Positions 46,301 to 57,788 of a DNA stretch of 64,000 nt are shown here, one piece after another. Under the pieces are notes generated by a model. That model did no database searches and was not told the origin of the DNA. It saw only the letters and a program-made list of their open reading frames with translations. A program made the position numbers and the translations under genes. This stretch comes from Henckelia pumila (taxonomy: Eukaryota; Streptophyta; Magnoliopsida; Lamiales; Gesneriaceae): NCBI RefSeq assembly GCF_033568475.1, contig NC_133120.1:84958151-85022150 (forward strand). The letters run 5' to 3'. The number at the start of each line of letters is the position of its first letter. Within the stretch, counting starts at the first letter, position 1.

Positions 46301-47298
46301 TCCTAATACTTTACGTTGATGATATCCTTCTCATTGGGAATGATATAGGATTATTGCAATCAACTAAAGTATGGTTAGCAAGTAAATTCTCCATGAAAGA
46401 CATGGGTGAAGCATCTTATGTATTGGGAATACAAATCTATAGAGATAGATCAAAGAAGATGCTGGGGCTCACCCAAGTCACGTATATTGATACCATACTT
46501 AAAAGATTATCTATGGAAGAGTCCAAGAGAGGATACTTACCAATGTGTCATGGTGTTACTCTATCAAAATCAATGTTCCCTAAGACTGATGAAGAGATAG
46601 AGATGATGACACGTGTTCCCTATGCGTCAGCAATTGGTAGTATCATGTATGGTATGATATCAACGCGTCCTGATATAGCATATGCTCTGAGTATTGCAAG
46701 CAGATATCAGGCTAACCCTGGTCCATTGCATTGGAAAGCCGTGAAAGATATTCTTAAGTACTTGAGAAGGACTAAGAATTTTTTCATGGTTTATGGGGGT
46801 GGAGAATTAAAATTGGAAGGCTATACTGATTCTAGCTTCCAATGTGACGTGGATGATTCGAAATCGACTTCTGGTTTTGTATTCATGCTTAATGGTGCTG
46901 CTGTCTCTCGGAAGAGTTCCAAGCAAGACACAGTTGCTGATTCCACCACTGAGGCCGAATACATAGCAACATCTGCTGCAGCCAAAGAGGCAGTTTGGAT
47001 GAGGAATTTTGTCCAAGAGTTGGGTGTTATTCCAAATGAAGTTGATCCAGTCCCGGTGTACTGTGACAACACTGGTGCCATTGCTCAGGCAAAGGAACCA
47101 AGGTCTCATCAGCGATCCAAACATATACTGAGGAAATTCCACATCATTCGGGAGATTGTGGGAAGAGGAGACATATCAATCGAGAGAGTTGCCTCTACAG
47201 ATAATGTTGCTGATCCACTAACAAAGCCCTTGCCAAGACCATTGTTTGAGAAGCATCGCGTAACAATGAGATTAAAACTAATGAGTAGTTGGCTTTAG
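43367..47298 (+). pseudogene. Copia gag-pol polyprotein of element A, multiply broken
   Basis: Same domain order as in element B: gag (ATG 43367), zinc knuckle CFHCNKPEHWRRNC (about 44136-44177), protease LDTGCGSH (about 44261-44285), integrase, reverse transcriptase with YVDD (46312-46323), and RNase H ending at 47298. Lesions: a frameshift near 43424 just after the gag start, another at an A-run near 43972-43979, others near 44390 and 44880, and an in-frame TAG at 45286-45288. From 45292 the RT-RNase H part is one clean 668-codon frame. Most lesions therefore lie in gag, protease and integrase. Confidence 0.92.
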
Positions 47299-47301
47299 GG
47301 C

Positions 47302-47311
47302 AAGTGGGAGA
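47302..47311 (+). promoter_or_regulatory. Polypurine tract of element A
   Basis: AAGTGGGAG followed by A, adjoining the 3' LTR start at 47313. Confidence 0.75.
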
Positions 47312-47312
47312 T

Positions 47313-49270
47313 TGTTAGAGTAGATGCCCTGCAAGCCAAATTTTGGTCAGGGATTTTATTGACTCAAGTGTAATAACAATCTTTATTTTAATATAAGTAA
47401 TCTTTTATCTGGCATTTTCTTTATCTATATACCCATGCAAGTTGCATAGATAAAGACCTTGAATATACTATAGTAAGATATGAGGTTGTACATGTGATGG
47501 CAATCATGAAACACATATTATTAATTACTGTATATTCTAAATCAAGTTCCTAGTCGATTGAGCCGTCCGAAATAAGGATAATGATCGCTCGAGCTCGAGA
47601 CTAGAATCTGTGATGATGTGTAACACGTTTCATTGGTATGGACATAGAGATGTTCAATCATACAGATTGGTGCTCATACGATGAGTTCATTGAACTACCC
47701 TCCCTCGGACTTTCCAAGTGGTTATCATTCATCGAGTGGATAAGTCCGTGGTTATGGTTGTACACCATTAGTCCTTACGACCCGGGACAACACTGAGGCT
47801 CTACATGCTAGGACTTTACTTTGACTCGTTTACCGACTCCATGAGGGTCATCAGGTGGCGAGGTTGGGTACAGTTACGACACATGTAGGAGCCAGTGCAT
47901 TGTAGTCGGGGATTCACCGCTCACCTATGGGTGTGGATATCCTATGTGATCAAGTGAGATAATAGTGCATGGAATCTCTGACCAGAGTGTAAGATGTGTA
48001 GTAGAGTAAAGTGTTTACCAAGTTACACATGCGATGCCACTATGTATTCTCAAAGACATCACATCGTTATCGAAATTCACATGCAACCCTCGATGAACCA
48101 ATGGTTGCAGTTTCGATCGGGATATATGAGATGAAGGGACTGTACTGTACGTTAACCATAATCGACTGGTTCTTGCAGGCACTATCAGTGATACCTAGGG
48201 AATCATGGGGCGGTGCTACTTAACGCTCTTACCAAGATTCAATGGGTTAAATCAGAAATGAGTTATGACATTTTATGATCAAGGAGTTGATGCATATAAT
48301 GAGGCTAATAAGGGTAAGCCTGGACCCACAGCTAGCTGTATCCCTGAACCATTGAGGGTTACACAAGTACTGGTTTTCCTGTTCCCGTTGAGATAATAAA
48401 TTCAAAGAGTTGAATTTATGATAAACAAATTTGACTGGATCGATAGATAAGCTTTATAAATGATTTATAAAGGCTTATAGAAATTTTGAGAGCAATATTA
48501 ATTAAAAAGGGTTTAATTAATTTTTCCAAGTAGGACTTGGAGATAAGGATCCATAATATATATAGATATATATATATATTCGATATATATATATATATAT
48601 AGATATATAATATAATATATTTATATATTATATTATTGTGGGACCTTATGTTTATATTATATTATTATATAATATATTTAAAAAAAAAGAATTGAATGAG
48701 TTGTCTGCCGACAACTCATTCAATTCCCTCAATCAATTACATAAATTGATTGAGGGGAATAATTGAAAGGATTATTCAGCTTTCTTTCTTCGGCTCTCTG
48801 TTCTTTCCTTTGGCTCTGGTATTCGGCAGAAGAAATGATACGATCATTTCTTCAATTCAAAATTCTCTCTGCTCGAAGCTCTCAGAAAAGGCAGAGAAAA
48901 GAAAATGTTTCTTTGCTGCTAAAAACTCTCTTCTCGGCCAGTCATCTTCTTCATTTTTCAACGAAATATTTCTTCTTCTTTTAAGTGCAATTTAGAAGAG
49001 GAACAGGAAATCCGGTCGTGGACCTGATTTGAAGAAAGGAGGAAAAATCCAGTTGATTGTTCGTAGGGATTTACAACAAGAGCTATTTTCGAAATTGTTT
49101 CGAAATAGTTGGAGCCATCGTCAATCTTTTAAGATTGATAGGTAAAATTCTTGAAACACCCTACGTACATTTGTTTAAACCATACGAGTGTCCAAGCATA
49201 TTTTGAACGTCAAAATAATTTTTTTAACTTCCGCTTCGCCTTGGGCACGATAGAGATCCGAGATCCAACA
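47313..49270 (+). repeat. 3' LTR of copia element A
   Basis: 1958 bp, TGTTAGAG...CCAACA, followed by the target duplication TTAAT. It keeps two adjacent hairpins at 48691-48755 and a short segment near 48808-48850 that the 5' LTR has lost. Confidence 0.93.
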
Positions 49271-49690
49271 TTAATATCATGAAACATATCTTTGATGAAA
49301 TTTTTTTTTACATCTTTAAGTTTTCATAAAACCTAGAAAGTCTTTAGGATTTTGGATAAGGGTTCACGGAACTTTATCATTAGTTTATTTGAGAATATAT
49401 AAGAGATTTTGTACTCTTGCTTAGTTCTTTTCTAACATGAAACGTTTGTAACTCAGGTCCTCTTTGTGTTTATAAGTTCGAAAATAACATTTTAGTTCAC
49501 AAACATTTTGTTGCAAAATCTGATTCTCTGTGATCCTTACTTAATTCAAACACCACGAATTTCATTTGCATATTTAACTTCAAATCATTTGAAGAAGCCA
49601 TGCAGTGACGAAACTAACAAAAACAAAGATATTACTTAAAACTAATGATAAATTTTACATAATTATACACATAAACAAATTTAATTTGCT
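49271..49690. other. AT-rich flank of the retrotransposon complex
   Basis: Target duplication, then AT-rich sequence in which I see no feature. Confidence 0.5.
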
Positions 49691-49803
49691 CTGCTCGTGA
49701 CAAGACTGAGGGATTCCAGTTCCTCGGGCTCCTCTTTAATAGCTTCCACATCATCGAAGAAAAGATCCAAGTTGATGCCGCTGGTGGAGCCGGAGTTGGT
49801 CAT
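49687..49803 (-). pseudogene. Syntaxin (SYP12-like) N-terminal exon fragment
   Basis: The minus strand reads MTNSGSTSGINLDLFFDDVE and continues AIKEEPEELESL before losing similarity and stopping. The NLDxFFxDVExxKEExxEL pattern is that of the start of the Habc region in plant plasma-membrane syntaxins. Only about 30 residues match, there is no transmembrane or SNARE motif, and an acceptor-like CATCCAG precedes the ATG. Probably a transposon-carried or decayed exon. Confidence 0.45.
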
Positions 49804-49969
49804 CTGGATGGAATGGGAAAAAAAGATCGTTCCCGGAAACGGGAGATCAAGGATCCTGAAAAAAGATCGTTCATTTTTCTACCATAATCCGATTAAGAAT
49901 AGATCAAACCGAACAAAAAAAATGTAAGGAATCCTAACAACGGACCATGGTGAGCATAAACCCATCTAG

Positions 49970-50436
49970 CTACGTGTGAACCTTCTCAACAACGTTTGAA
50001 TCCGTCTTCGTACCTGTACCCCCCCTTCTCGTATATTTTTGCCTCAAAATCGATGTCTGTGTCTTCCTTCTTCTTCTACAACAACAGCTCCATGCTTGAA
50101 ATGCTCCAAGAACTCCACCCACTGATGTTACCACTGACACGGCTAGCTCAACTGGATGAACTGAAAAGTTCTTGCTCTTAACGAAAGCGGCATGGGCTGG
50201 GAAACGACACGTCGGTGAACTTGGATTCACCATGGTCACGTACGTTGACCCTTCAAAGTCGCATTGCCCCGATTTCTGATATACGGCTTTGAAAATGTAG
50301 GAGCACACTATAATCTCATAGTTTTTCTCCCAGCATCCTCTACCCGCCATCACATCGAGGCAAGCCTCTTCTCCCCATTTGCAAATGACATTCCGATGAA
50401 ACTGAATGATAGGCAGCGACAAAGTAGTTTTGGCCA
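49970..50436 (-). pseudogene. X8-domain (callose-binding) gene copy, left arm, truncated
   Basis: The minus strand encodes most of an X8/CBM43 domain: conserved cysteines in ICKWGEEAC, GRGCWEKNYE, QCDFEGSTYVTMVNPSSPTC, and the SYIFKAVYQKSGQ stretch. The opening Trp-Cys of the domain, signal peptide and start are missing because the palindrome centre cuts the copy. X8 proteins bind beta-1,3-glucan (callose), often at plasmodesmata. This copy cannot make a secreted protein unless it is spliced to an unknown exon. Confidence 0.7.
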
Positions 50437-50445
50437 CTCCCACAA

Positions 50446-50905
50446 AGGCTGGTGCGTGGCCAAACCTACTTTGTCGCTGCCTATCATTCAGTTTCATCGA
50501 AATATCATTTGCAAATGGGGAGAAGAGGCTTGTCTCGATGTGATGGCGGGTAGAGGATGCTGGGAGAAAAACTATGAGATTATAGTGTGCTCCTACATTT
50601 TCAATGTCGTATATCAGAAATCGGGGCAATGCGACTTTGGAGGGTCAACGTACGTGACCATGGTGAATCCAAGTTCACCGATGTGTCGTTTCCCAGCCCA
50701 TGCCGCTTCCGTTAAGAGCAAGAACTTTTCAGTTCATCCAGTTGAGCTAGTCGTGTCAATGGTAACATCAGTGGGTGGAGTTCTTGGAGCATTTCAAGCA
50801 TGGAGCTGTTGTTGTAGAAGAAGAAGGAAGACACAGACATCGATTTTGAGGCAAAAATATACGAGAAGGGGGGTACAGGTACGAAACGGATTCAAACGTT
50901 GTTGA
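50446..50905 (+). pseudogene. X8-domain (callose-binding) gene copy, right arm, lacks 5' end
   Basis: The plus strand carries the domain from its canonical start, KGWCVAKPTL (Trp at 50450), through ICKWGEEAC, GRGCWEKNYE, SYIFNVVYQKSGQCDFGG and PSSPMC. A Ser/Val tail and the basic stretch CCCRRRRKTQ follow, ending at 50905. The 20-bp spacer supplies the WCVAK codons absent from the other copy, so this arm is closer to the parent gene. The preceding bases resemble an intron/exon border, but what lies upstream is the inverted copy, so no signal-peptide exon is present. Part of the open frame before 50446 is antisense to the left copy. Confidence 0.7.
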
Positions 50906-51413
50906 GAAGGTTCACACGTAGCTAGATGGGTTTATGCTCACCATGGTCCGTTGTTAGGATTCCTTACATTTTTTTTGTTCGGTTTGATCTATTCTTAATC
51001 GGATTATGGTAGAAAAATGAACGATATTTTTTCAGGATCCTTGATCTCCCATTTCCGCGAACGATCTTTTTTTTCCATTACATTCACAGGTATTAAGATT
51101 GCTCTGATAATCTAATCTGCACCAAGCAAGCATAGTGAATCTAATGACTCAGCAAATATAGGCAGTGAAATAACAAGAGTTAAAAATACATGTGGCAATA
51201 CTTAAAGTACTGTACATATAATTATTTGAAACTTAAACTGAAAAGTTGTATGATAAAAGAGAATGAGACAAACTGTAAGCAATGAACTCACGCCAACTCA
51301 CACTTTGAAACTTGGATCTTACTTTGACTTTACTTGAAACTTCACTTGAACTTGCTTGAAACTTACTTGACTTAACTTTTCTTTTCTTGTGAATTTAGAT
51401 CATTGATTGTGAC

Positions 51414-51598
51414 CAAGGGCGGAGCCACACTTGTGGCCGCATGGGCTTCCGAAATTTTTTCAAATTTTTGTATATATAAATTTTGAAAATTTCTGGAATA
51501 ATTTGGTATAAGCCCGGGTTTCTCAATTGAAAACATTAAAGGATTTGGGTGCTCAAAGTTTTAGCCTGGGAAGACCAGAAATCCTGGCTCCGCCACTG
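51414..51598. mobile_element. hAT-type MITE, Tip100-like ends
   Basis: Ends CAAGGGCGGAGCCAC and CTGGCTCCGCCACTG, and the 8-bp target duplication ATTGTGAC lies at 51406-51413 and 51599-51606. 185 bp, non-coding. Confidence 0.88.
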
Positions 51599-51704
51599 AT
51601 TGTGACGGTTCTTTGTTTTTTTATCGATCATGGCTGCAGTATACTATGCCGGAAAGGATGCCGAGATTTCTCCCGTTAAACACCACATTGCCCCTCTAAA
51701 TGGT

Positions 51705-51935
51705 AAGAGAAGTCAGGATTTCTCCCAACTCGTCCAAACTTTGGCAAGGGAAGCCAGGATTTCTCCCAACTCGTCCAAGTCCCTCTGTTTACAAGGGAAG
51801 CCAGGATTTCTCCCAACTCGTCCAAGCACCTGTGTTGGCAAGGGAAGCCAGGATTTTTCCCAACTCGTCAAAGCACCTGTGTTGGCAAGGGAAGCCAGGA
51901 TTTCTCCCAACTTGTCCAAGCACCTCTGTGTCACA
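51705..51935. repeat. 47-bp minisatellite, five copies
   Basis: AAGCCAGGATTTCTCCCAAC recurs at about 51755, 51802, 51849 and 51896 (exact 47-bp period), with a first, shorter variant near 51714. All forward frames stay partly open only because the period is not a multiple of three and the units lack stops; coding is unlikely. Confidence 0.9.
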
Positions 51936-54900
51936 AATCAACTCACTTCATTCAAAAATTTCTTTTTACTTTCTTGACTTTAAACTTTAACTTTACTCGA
52001 CTCGAAGGCAAGACTCACACACAAAAATGAAACTTTAGGGAATGAAAACTCAACTCAAAATGAGAACGTTGGATGGGTAAGTGGATGCCCCTAAGATGGT
52101 TATCCAATTTATACCACATTATTCCTTAAACATGTCCTATCCCAATCAATCAAACCAAAAGTTCCTTAACTCGATCTTACCTTAACTGAATTCGATCCCG
52201 CTTGAACCGACACTCTCTAAACACTTCAAACTAACCCAAGGACTAGGTTATAACCTCCAAAGACCACCCGAGCAATCCGATCAAAACAGATTTCCAGGCA
52301 GCCCACAAACTTGACAAAATTCTGCACTAGTCACCCCGACTTGAGAAATTCCTAACTTGACCAAAACTCACTCGATTTGCTCCCAAATCGAACCGACACG
52401 ACCCCAACATCCTAAACTCGACTTAGGACCAGGCCTCACCCATCCCTTGCTGCCCAAACCGTCCAGTTTAAGCAAACAATCCAACCGCACACCTATTACT
52501 TCAAAAATTCTGCTCAACCCCTATGACTTAAATGACCCTTAATCCATTCAATACTTAACCGAATCGAGCCCAATTTGAACAGACGCGACCACAACGTCTT
52601 AAAATCGACCTAGGACTAACCCACATGGTCCAAGGTGGACTCCCGGCGACGACGGCGGCGTGAGGTGGTCAGCGGCGGCCGGAATGATGAAGGAAGGGGC
52701 GTCCAAAGGTTGGGAGAGAAATGGGGGAAGAAAGAAAGTGAAGGCTACTTGTGTGTGTTGTGTGCTAGGGTTTTAGTTTATTATGTTTTGAGTTTAAAAG
52801 TTGTGTTAGGTATACATGTGTGTGTATGTACAGGTATAAGTATGCAAAAGTAGGTGAGTTATGTGCTTTAAAAGTACTCAAAATATTACAATTTTTGCCT
52901 CACTAAACTTGCACTAATAAAATATCTAAGTTTAAAATCCCAAACTTAAAATATTAAATTGGATTTTTACTAATCCGGGTTTAAAATTGCTAATTTTTTA
53001 AAAAGTTAAGAAATAAGCTCAAGAATGCGATAAAAGCGATTTCCGTCACCCGAAAAATTCTAAAAATTAACTTTCATCTAATTTCCTCATTTCTCTCAAC
53101 TTATAACTCTTAAAATAAAATCTCGGAATTTATCGCCGAAATCCACCATCGCCGCAAGCTGGAATAGGAAGACACTGAACTCAAAAATCTTAAGAATAAA
53201 TAACTTAAAATATTTGAGCAACTTAAACTTTAAAGAAATTTAATCAATAACTTATAAATTAAAAATCAATACTTTGAATATTTTGATGTCACAGCGGAAT
53301 AATAAATATTTAAATAATAACAATGCGATTAAAATAATTTAAACAAACTAGACTAACGTTTAAAAGTAATTTAAATAAATACACAAGCGGAAATAAAAAC
53401 CTTTAAAATGATTTGGACACTTAAAAAGTTTTTAAATAAATAAGCTAGACATTTAAAATAATTTAAACTAAATAACCCCTAAACTTAAATTATTTAAAAT
53501 AAATAAGTTGAGCAATTAAAAATCATTTAAATAACTATCAAATAAGCTCAAGTAATTTTAAATACTTATTTAATAACATCATGACCCATATCAGCTTTCC
53601 ATGATTTTGACATGGCAGATCAATCATACTGAAATTTAAATGTCATGCATATAATTTAGCATCCAAGACAAAAACTTTATCCACTATCCCCTTCTCGAAT
53701 TCAAGATCTCGTTCCAAATGAATTGTCAAACGACCGTGTTAATTACTTAACACCAAAGAGAAACCGAGGTTCAAGACGTGTTTTCGGTCAAATTAGTTTA
53801 ATTTTAGATTATTCTCTCCAATTAAAGTAAAATATCAATAATCCCATTTCGAATTATCGATCAGTAAAATCCACATAAGAAAACGATCTTGAGAAATTAA
53901 AGAATGAGACGATTAAACGTACTCGTTCAAAATTCAAGACCCAATTCCAAATTTGTGATTAAGAAATTAATTTCCAACATGCATGTGCGATAAACTCGAA
54001 GAAACTCAAGTCCCTCTTTCAAGATTCAAGATCCATAGCAAAGCAAAGAATTGCAAAATCAAATCGATAAAAAAAGCAAGCGGTCAAAAACTCAAATGTC
54101 CAGAGATATTCTAACTGTCACAAGATATTCTAATTGTCTCCACTTGAAACAATTACAACATGAGTACTAAACTGTTACCCAAACTCTAAACCAAAGAAAG
54201 GTTTGAATATTAGCTCCAGGGGGCATGTCAAAAAGCATGAAGAGGCAAGAGGAACATGCAATATCATGGGTTCAGCGTCAAAGCAACAGATAATGATCCA
54301 AACTAATTGACCGAAAGAATAAGTGGCACTAGTAGAGACCGCGGGCTAGTTGGTAGAAGATCAAGCTCTAAGCTATCTATATTGAGACATCGTTTCTTAC
54401 TCAGATGGCCATATTCAAGCATAGAAATCGTTCTAATGAGATTCATATGCTCCAAACAAGAACATAATTCACCTCCTCTGCCTAGATTTCAAAACTTTCC
54501 ATTTCAAAACCTGATCCCACTAATTTCCCGTCCCAAAAATTTGTCCGAGGACCCATCCACATTGATAGGTTTCCATTCAGCTCACCATATAGTCATAAAT
54601 CAAAAACAAGATGCGCAAAACAGCACACCAGTAATTCAAACCAACCTGAAACAGTGTTTAACCAGAAGAAAACAAAACAGAGTATTTTTTTCCTAACAAC
54701 TTACGGGAACGGAATTTGCGGTACCGGCGGCGGCGTACTGAAGATTCTGGGAGCGCCGAAGCCGAGAACGGACGAAGGTAGAAGAATCTACCACGAAAGG
54801 ACTGACTTACCAGAAATTAGTCCAAGAAAGCAACCCCGAAGTGCTGTTCACAAACCGAGCTCAACAACGCGCAAGACCAGGTTCTGAACGTGGCTCGATT

Positions 54901-55194
54901 TGGGCTTAAACGAGCGCCAAATTCAGCGATTCATGGATTAAATTGAAGCCACTGATGTAAGGAAGAAAACCCAACAAACGGATCGAAGTTTGGACTGCGA
55001 ACGAAGAAGTTACGAGCGAATTACCGAAACTGCTCTAAGGGTGACGGGATTAGTTTGGGGTTTGGGGATGAACTTTTCCTTTCTCTTTCTTTATTCTAAA
55101 GGTTTGACCCGAAAGGGGACGCCATTCCTCATGAGTCAGAGGTTCATTGGCTCATGCGGGGTTAAATCGAGGGATGTGCACGAGTAGGTAGAGA

Positions 55195-55348
55195 CCTGAC
55201 TGAGGGAACAACATGGTCCAACCCCCAGAGCATACCCCCAAATATTTTAATGAGGAATATGCTCCACACGAGGATCGAACCCGCAACGCTGGAAAATTTT
55301 TTCTCACGTCACCTCAGGCCTTACCAACTCGTCTATGCCCCTGTGGGC
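55195..55348 (-). mobile_element. tRNA-derived SINE
   Basis: On the minus strand GGGGCATAGACGAGTTGGTA gives a box A (TAGACGAGTTGG, 55324-55335) and GGTTCGATCC (55272-55281) a box B, 43 bp apart, as in a tRNA-like Pol III promoter. The tRNA-unrelated body continues to at least 55195. It does not fold as an intact tRNA, so this is a SINE and not a tRNA gene. Confidence 0.7.
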
Positions 55349-55621
55349 TTCATTTCTCTTTCTTTACCGCTTGCTTTATGTGGATGCGTCTATATCCTTT
55401 TTATTATAATGTTTTGACAACTTGACACGGTCCCCATATTTCAACTCTCGTGCATTATTTTAGCTTCAATATGTATCTATCGTTTAAATCTCGATATTCA
55501 AATATACATATTTTTAATATATTTTCTAATTTATTTGAAATAAATAATTATTTTAATTAAGCATCTCAATAATTATTCTAATTATGCCAAATTACCAGAT
55601 ATTTAACTTCTGAGTCTTACA

Positions 55622-57479
55622 GGGCACATACAGCAAGGGCTCCTGGGCCTGTTCTTGATCAATCCTTACCTTAATTGTCAAATAATTACCACAGTAATTT
55701 TTACAAACTCGGTACGATCCTAGTTATTTCAAACATGTGACAATTATCATTCTCATCAATCAGAACATATATATAAATTTCCAAACGATTCAAATATTCA
55801 ATTCTAGGGTCTAAAAGTACCCAAATCTTAATTATGGAAATTCCTATAAATGCCCAAAATTTCCAGAATTATTATATACAATTTCTAAGGCATTCCAAGA
55901 CCCAAATATCCAATAATTCAACTCAATAATTCGAAAATTCCTAATATAAATATTCTGAAATTCGAAATAAATTCCTGAAAAATAAGAAATTCAATCGATA
56001 TCTCCCATCGGCTCAAATATAGCACCTATAACAAACAAACAATCATAGAAATTCGAATAGGCTAATACGTACTTGGATTTTTAAAAATTTTGCAAACAAC
56101 ATTGTACCCCTCCAACCCATGTTGTAATTGCACGTGTTGAAGAGTATATATTTATGGTCTTTTGCATCTGATTTGACTTTATTGCTCAATTTTTTTTTTA
56201 GAATAAATCAATAAATTACTCTTTTATTTTTTTGCCAATAAAATTTCTATATTTGAAAAAACTATGTGGACCAATTTATTACAAATAAAACAAAAAATGT
56301 AAAATAAATAAATAAATGGGGGAGGATACCAGAAGTACATGTGAATGGATATTTAATTCTTAAGTATATTATATGACAAATATTCATGTTAATTAGAACA
56401 AAATGAAAAACTAATACGAGAAATAATTTAAAATATCTTAGGAGAAAAATTTAGATTTTACAATTTTATATATAACAATAAAATATTTTGTTTATCCTCG
56501 TAATATTTTATATGCATTAGTATATTTTTAAAATTATATCACAATCTATTATATCATATATAAGTAAAACAAAAGATTTTTTTGTGATGTTTAAATGATG
56601 AATTATTTACATTATATCTCAAGTGTTAGTATAGATAGAAAAAATATTAGTCAAAATTTTATCACAAAAATATAAAAACCAAACTGAAATTTAAAATTTT
56701 TATTTTACAAAATATTATCAAATTTTGGGGAAAAATAAAATATTTTTAATACTAAAATTAATATATTAAAAACATAATATTTAGTTTTATTATGTTATCG
56801 TTTTATATTTATATATGAATTGGAATGTATCCTCCGGTCATTAAAGACAAAGTTTTTATATTCTAAAATTTTAGTATAAAACTAAATATTATGTTTTTAA
56901 TGTTAAAAACTAAATACTAAAACTAATTTATATTTATTTTGTTTTTAATTTGAAGAATGTTAAAATATAAATATGTTAACTATGATAAATAATATTTTAC
57001 TTTAAAATAAAATTTTGAAATATTTTTTAATAAAATATTATGATTAATTAGAAAACTATTTTTTTAACTTAAAATTTAAAACTATGGGATACAAAAATTT
57101 AGAACGTTAAAACCACGCACTACTTGTTTTGAAAAAGTTGAAAATAACATATAAATTAAGATTAAAATATATTTAATAATTAATATTTAATTTTATAATT
57201 TTTTATATTAATGATATTTATATAATTTGAGTAATAGATATTTTAGATATTCAATTTATAAATTGAAATTATTAATGAATTTATCAAATATATATTTAAT
57301 CAATTAAAGAGTAACATTATCAATTTACAAGATAAAAATTAAATATTCATATTTGTATTGATTTGTCTCAAGTTTTTAATATAATTTATTTTTAAAAGAA
57401 TGAATATTAATGAAGATTTAAGGATATAAGTTTTCGAAAAAAATACATCCAAACAAAGCTGAAAATTATTTCTTAATTA
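55622..57479. other. AT-rich intergenic or transposon-derived DNA
   Basis: Very AT-rich, no credible frame. It probably contains the body of the CACTA-type element whose right end is at 57788, but no matching left end (CACTACAAGAAAA) was found. Confidence 0.4.
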
Positions 57480-57788
57480 GCTACGGTTTTTAAAAAACTA
57501 TTGTTAAATAACCACGGATTTACAAAACCTTGGTTAAAGTTAGCCACGGTTTTAACCGTGGTCATTAAACCACGGTTTTTTTCTAGCCACGGTTTTTTCA
57601 AAATCGTCGTTAATTTAGCCACGGTTTTTAAAACTGTGGTTATTTAACCACGGTTTTGAAAAAACCGTGGCTAAATGTAGCCACGGGTTTTTATAACGTG
57701 GTTAAATAATCACGGTTTTAAAAATCCGTGGTTGTTTAACCACGATTTTTTCAAAACTGTGGCTAAATAGCCTATTTTTCTTGTAGTG
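57480..57788. mobile_element. Right end of a CACTA (En/Spm) element with subterminal repeats
   Basis: The terminus reads CACTACAAGAAAAATAGG on the minus strand, the classic CACTA end. About 300 bp inward is filled with inverted and direct copies of a CCACGGTTTT unit, the usual subterminal transposase-binding array. The left terminus was not located, so the element length is unknown. Confidence 0.82.

Larger units (their letters stand above)
22531..49270 (+). mobile_element. Ty1/copia LTR retrotransposon A, split by two nested insertions
   Basis: The outermost element of the complex. Its two LTRs (22531-24407, 47313-49270) are flanked by the identical 5-bp target duplication TTAAT (22526-22530 and 49271-49275). 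A primer-binding site follows the 5' LTR and a polypurine tract precedes the 3' LTR. The leader is interrupted by a MULE (24770-32065) and by copia element B (33249-42894); gag-pol resumes at 43367. Long LTRs, an initiator-Met-tRNA-type primer site and domain order PR-IN-RT-RH fit the Angela/Tork side of Ty1/copia; the lineage is inferred. Without insertions it is about 9.8 kb. Confidence 0.92.
49806..51087. repeat. 1.28-kb near-perfect palindrome (inverted duplication)
   Basis: The left arm 49806-50436 is repeated inverted at 50457-51087, around a unique 20-bp spacer (50437-50456). Differences are scattered substitutions and small indels. Each arm holds one truncated X8-domain gene copy plus its 3' flank, so the copies are head-to-head. 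Confidence 0.92.
51101..55621 (-). repeat. Possible long LTR or UTR of a minus-strand gypsy element
   Basis: On the minus strand the block could start TGTAAGACTCAGAAG at 55621 and end near 51101 with CA. It lacks genes and has the loosely repetitive style of plant gypsy LTRs, with GC-rich CGGCGGCG patches near 52640-52685 and 54720-54735. A decayed chromovirus pol end lies to its right in the right order. I found no second copy to confirm the ends. The hAT MITE, the minisatellite and a SINE lie within it. Confidence 0.25.

Noticed and set aside
54307-55187. Frames of 65-129 codons near 54.3-55.2 kb
   Set aside because: No recognisable domain, start context or splice pattern. They lie in repeat-like DNA next to a SINE.
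55272-55341. tRNA gene
   Set aside because: Box A and box B are present on the minus strand, but no acceptor stem or proper anticodon arm can be formed. It fits a SINE.
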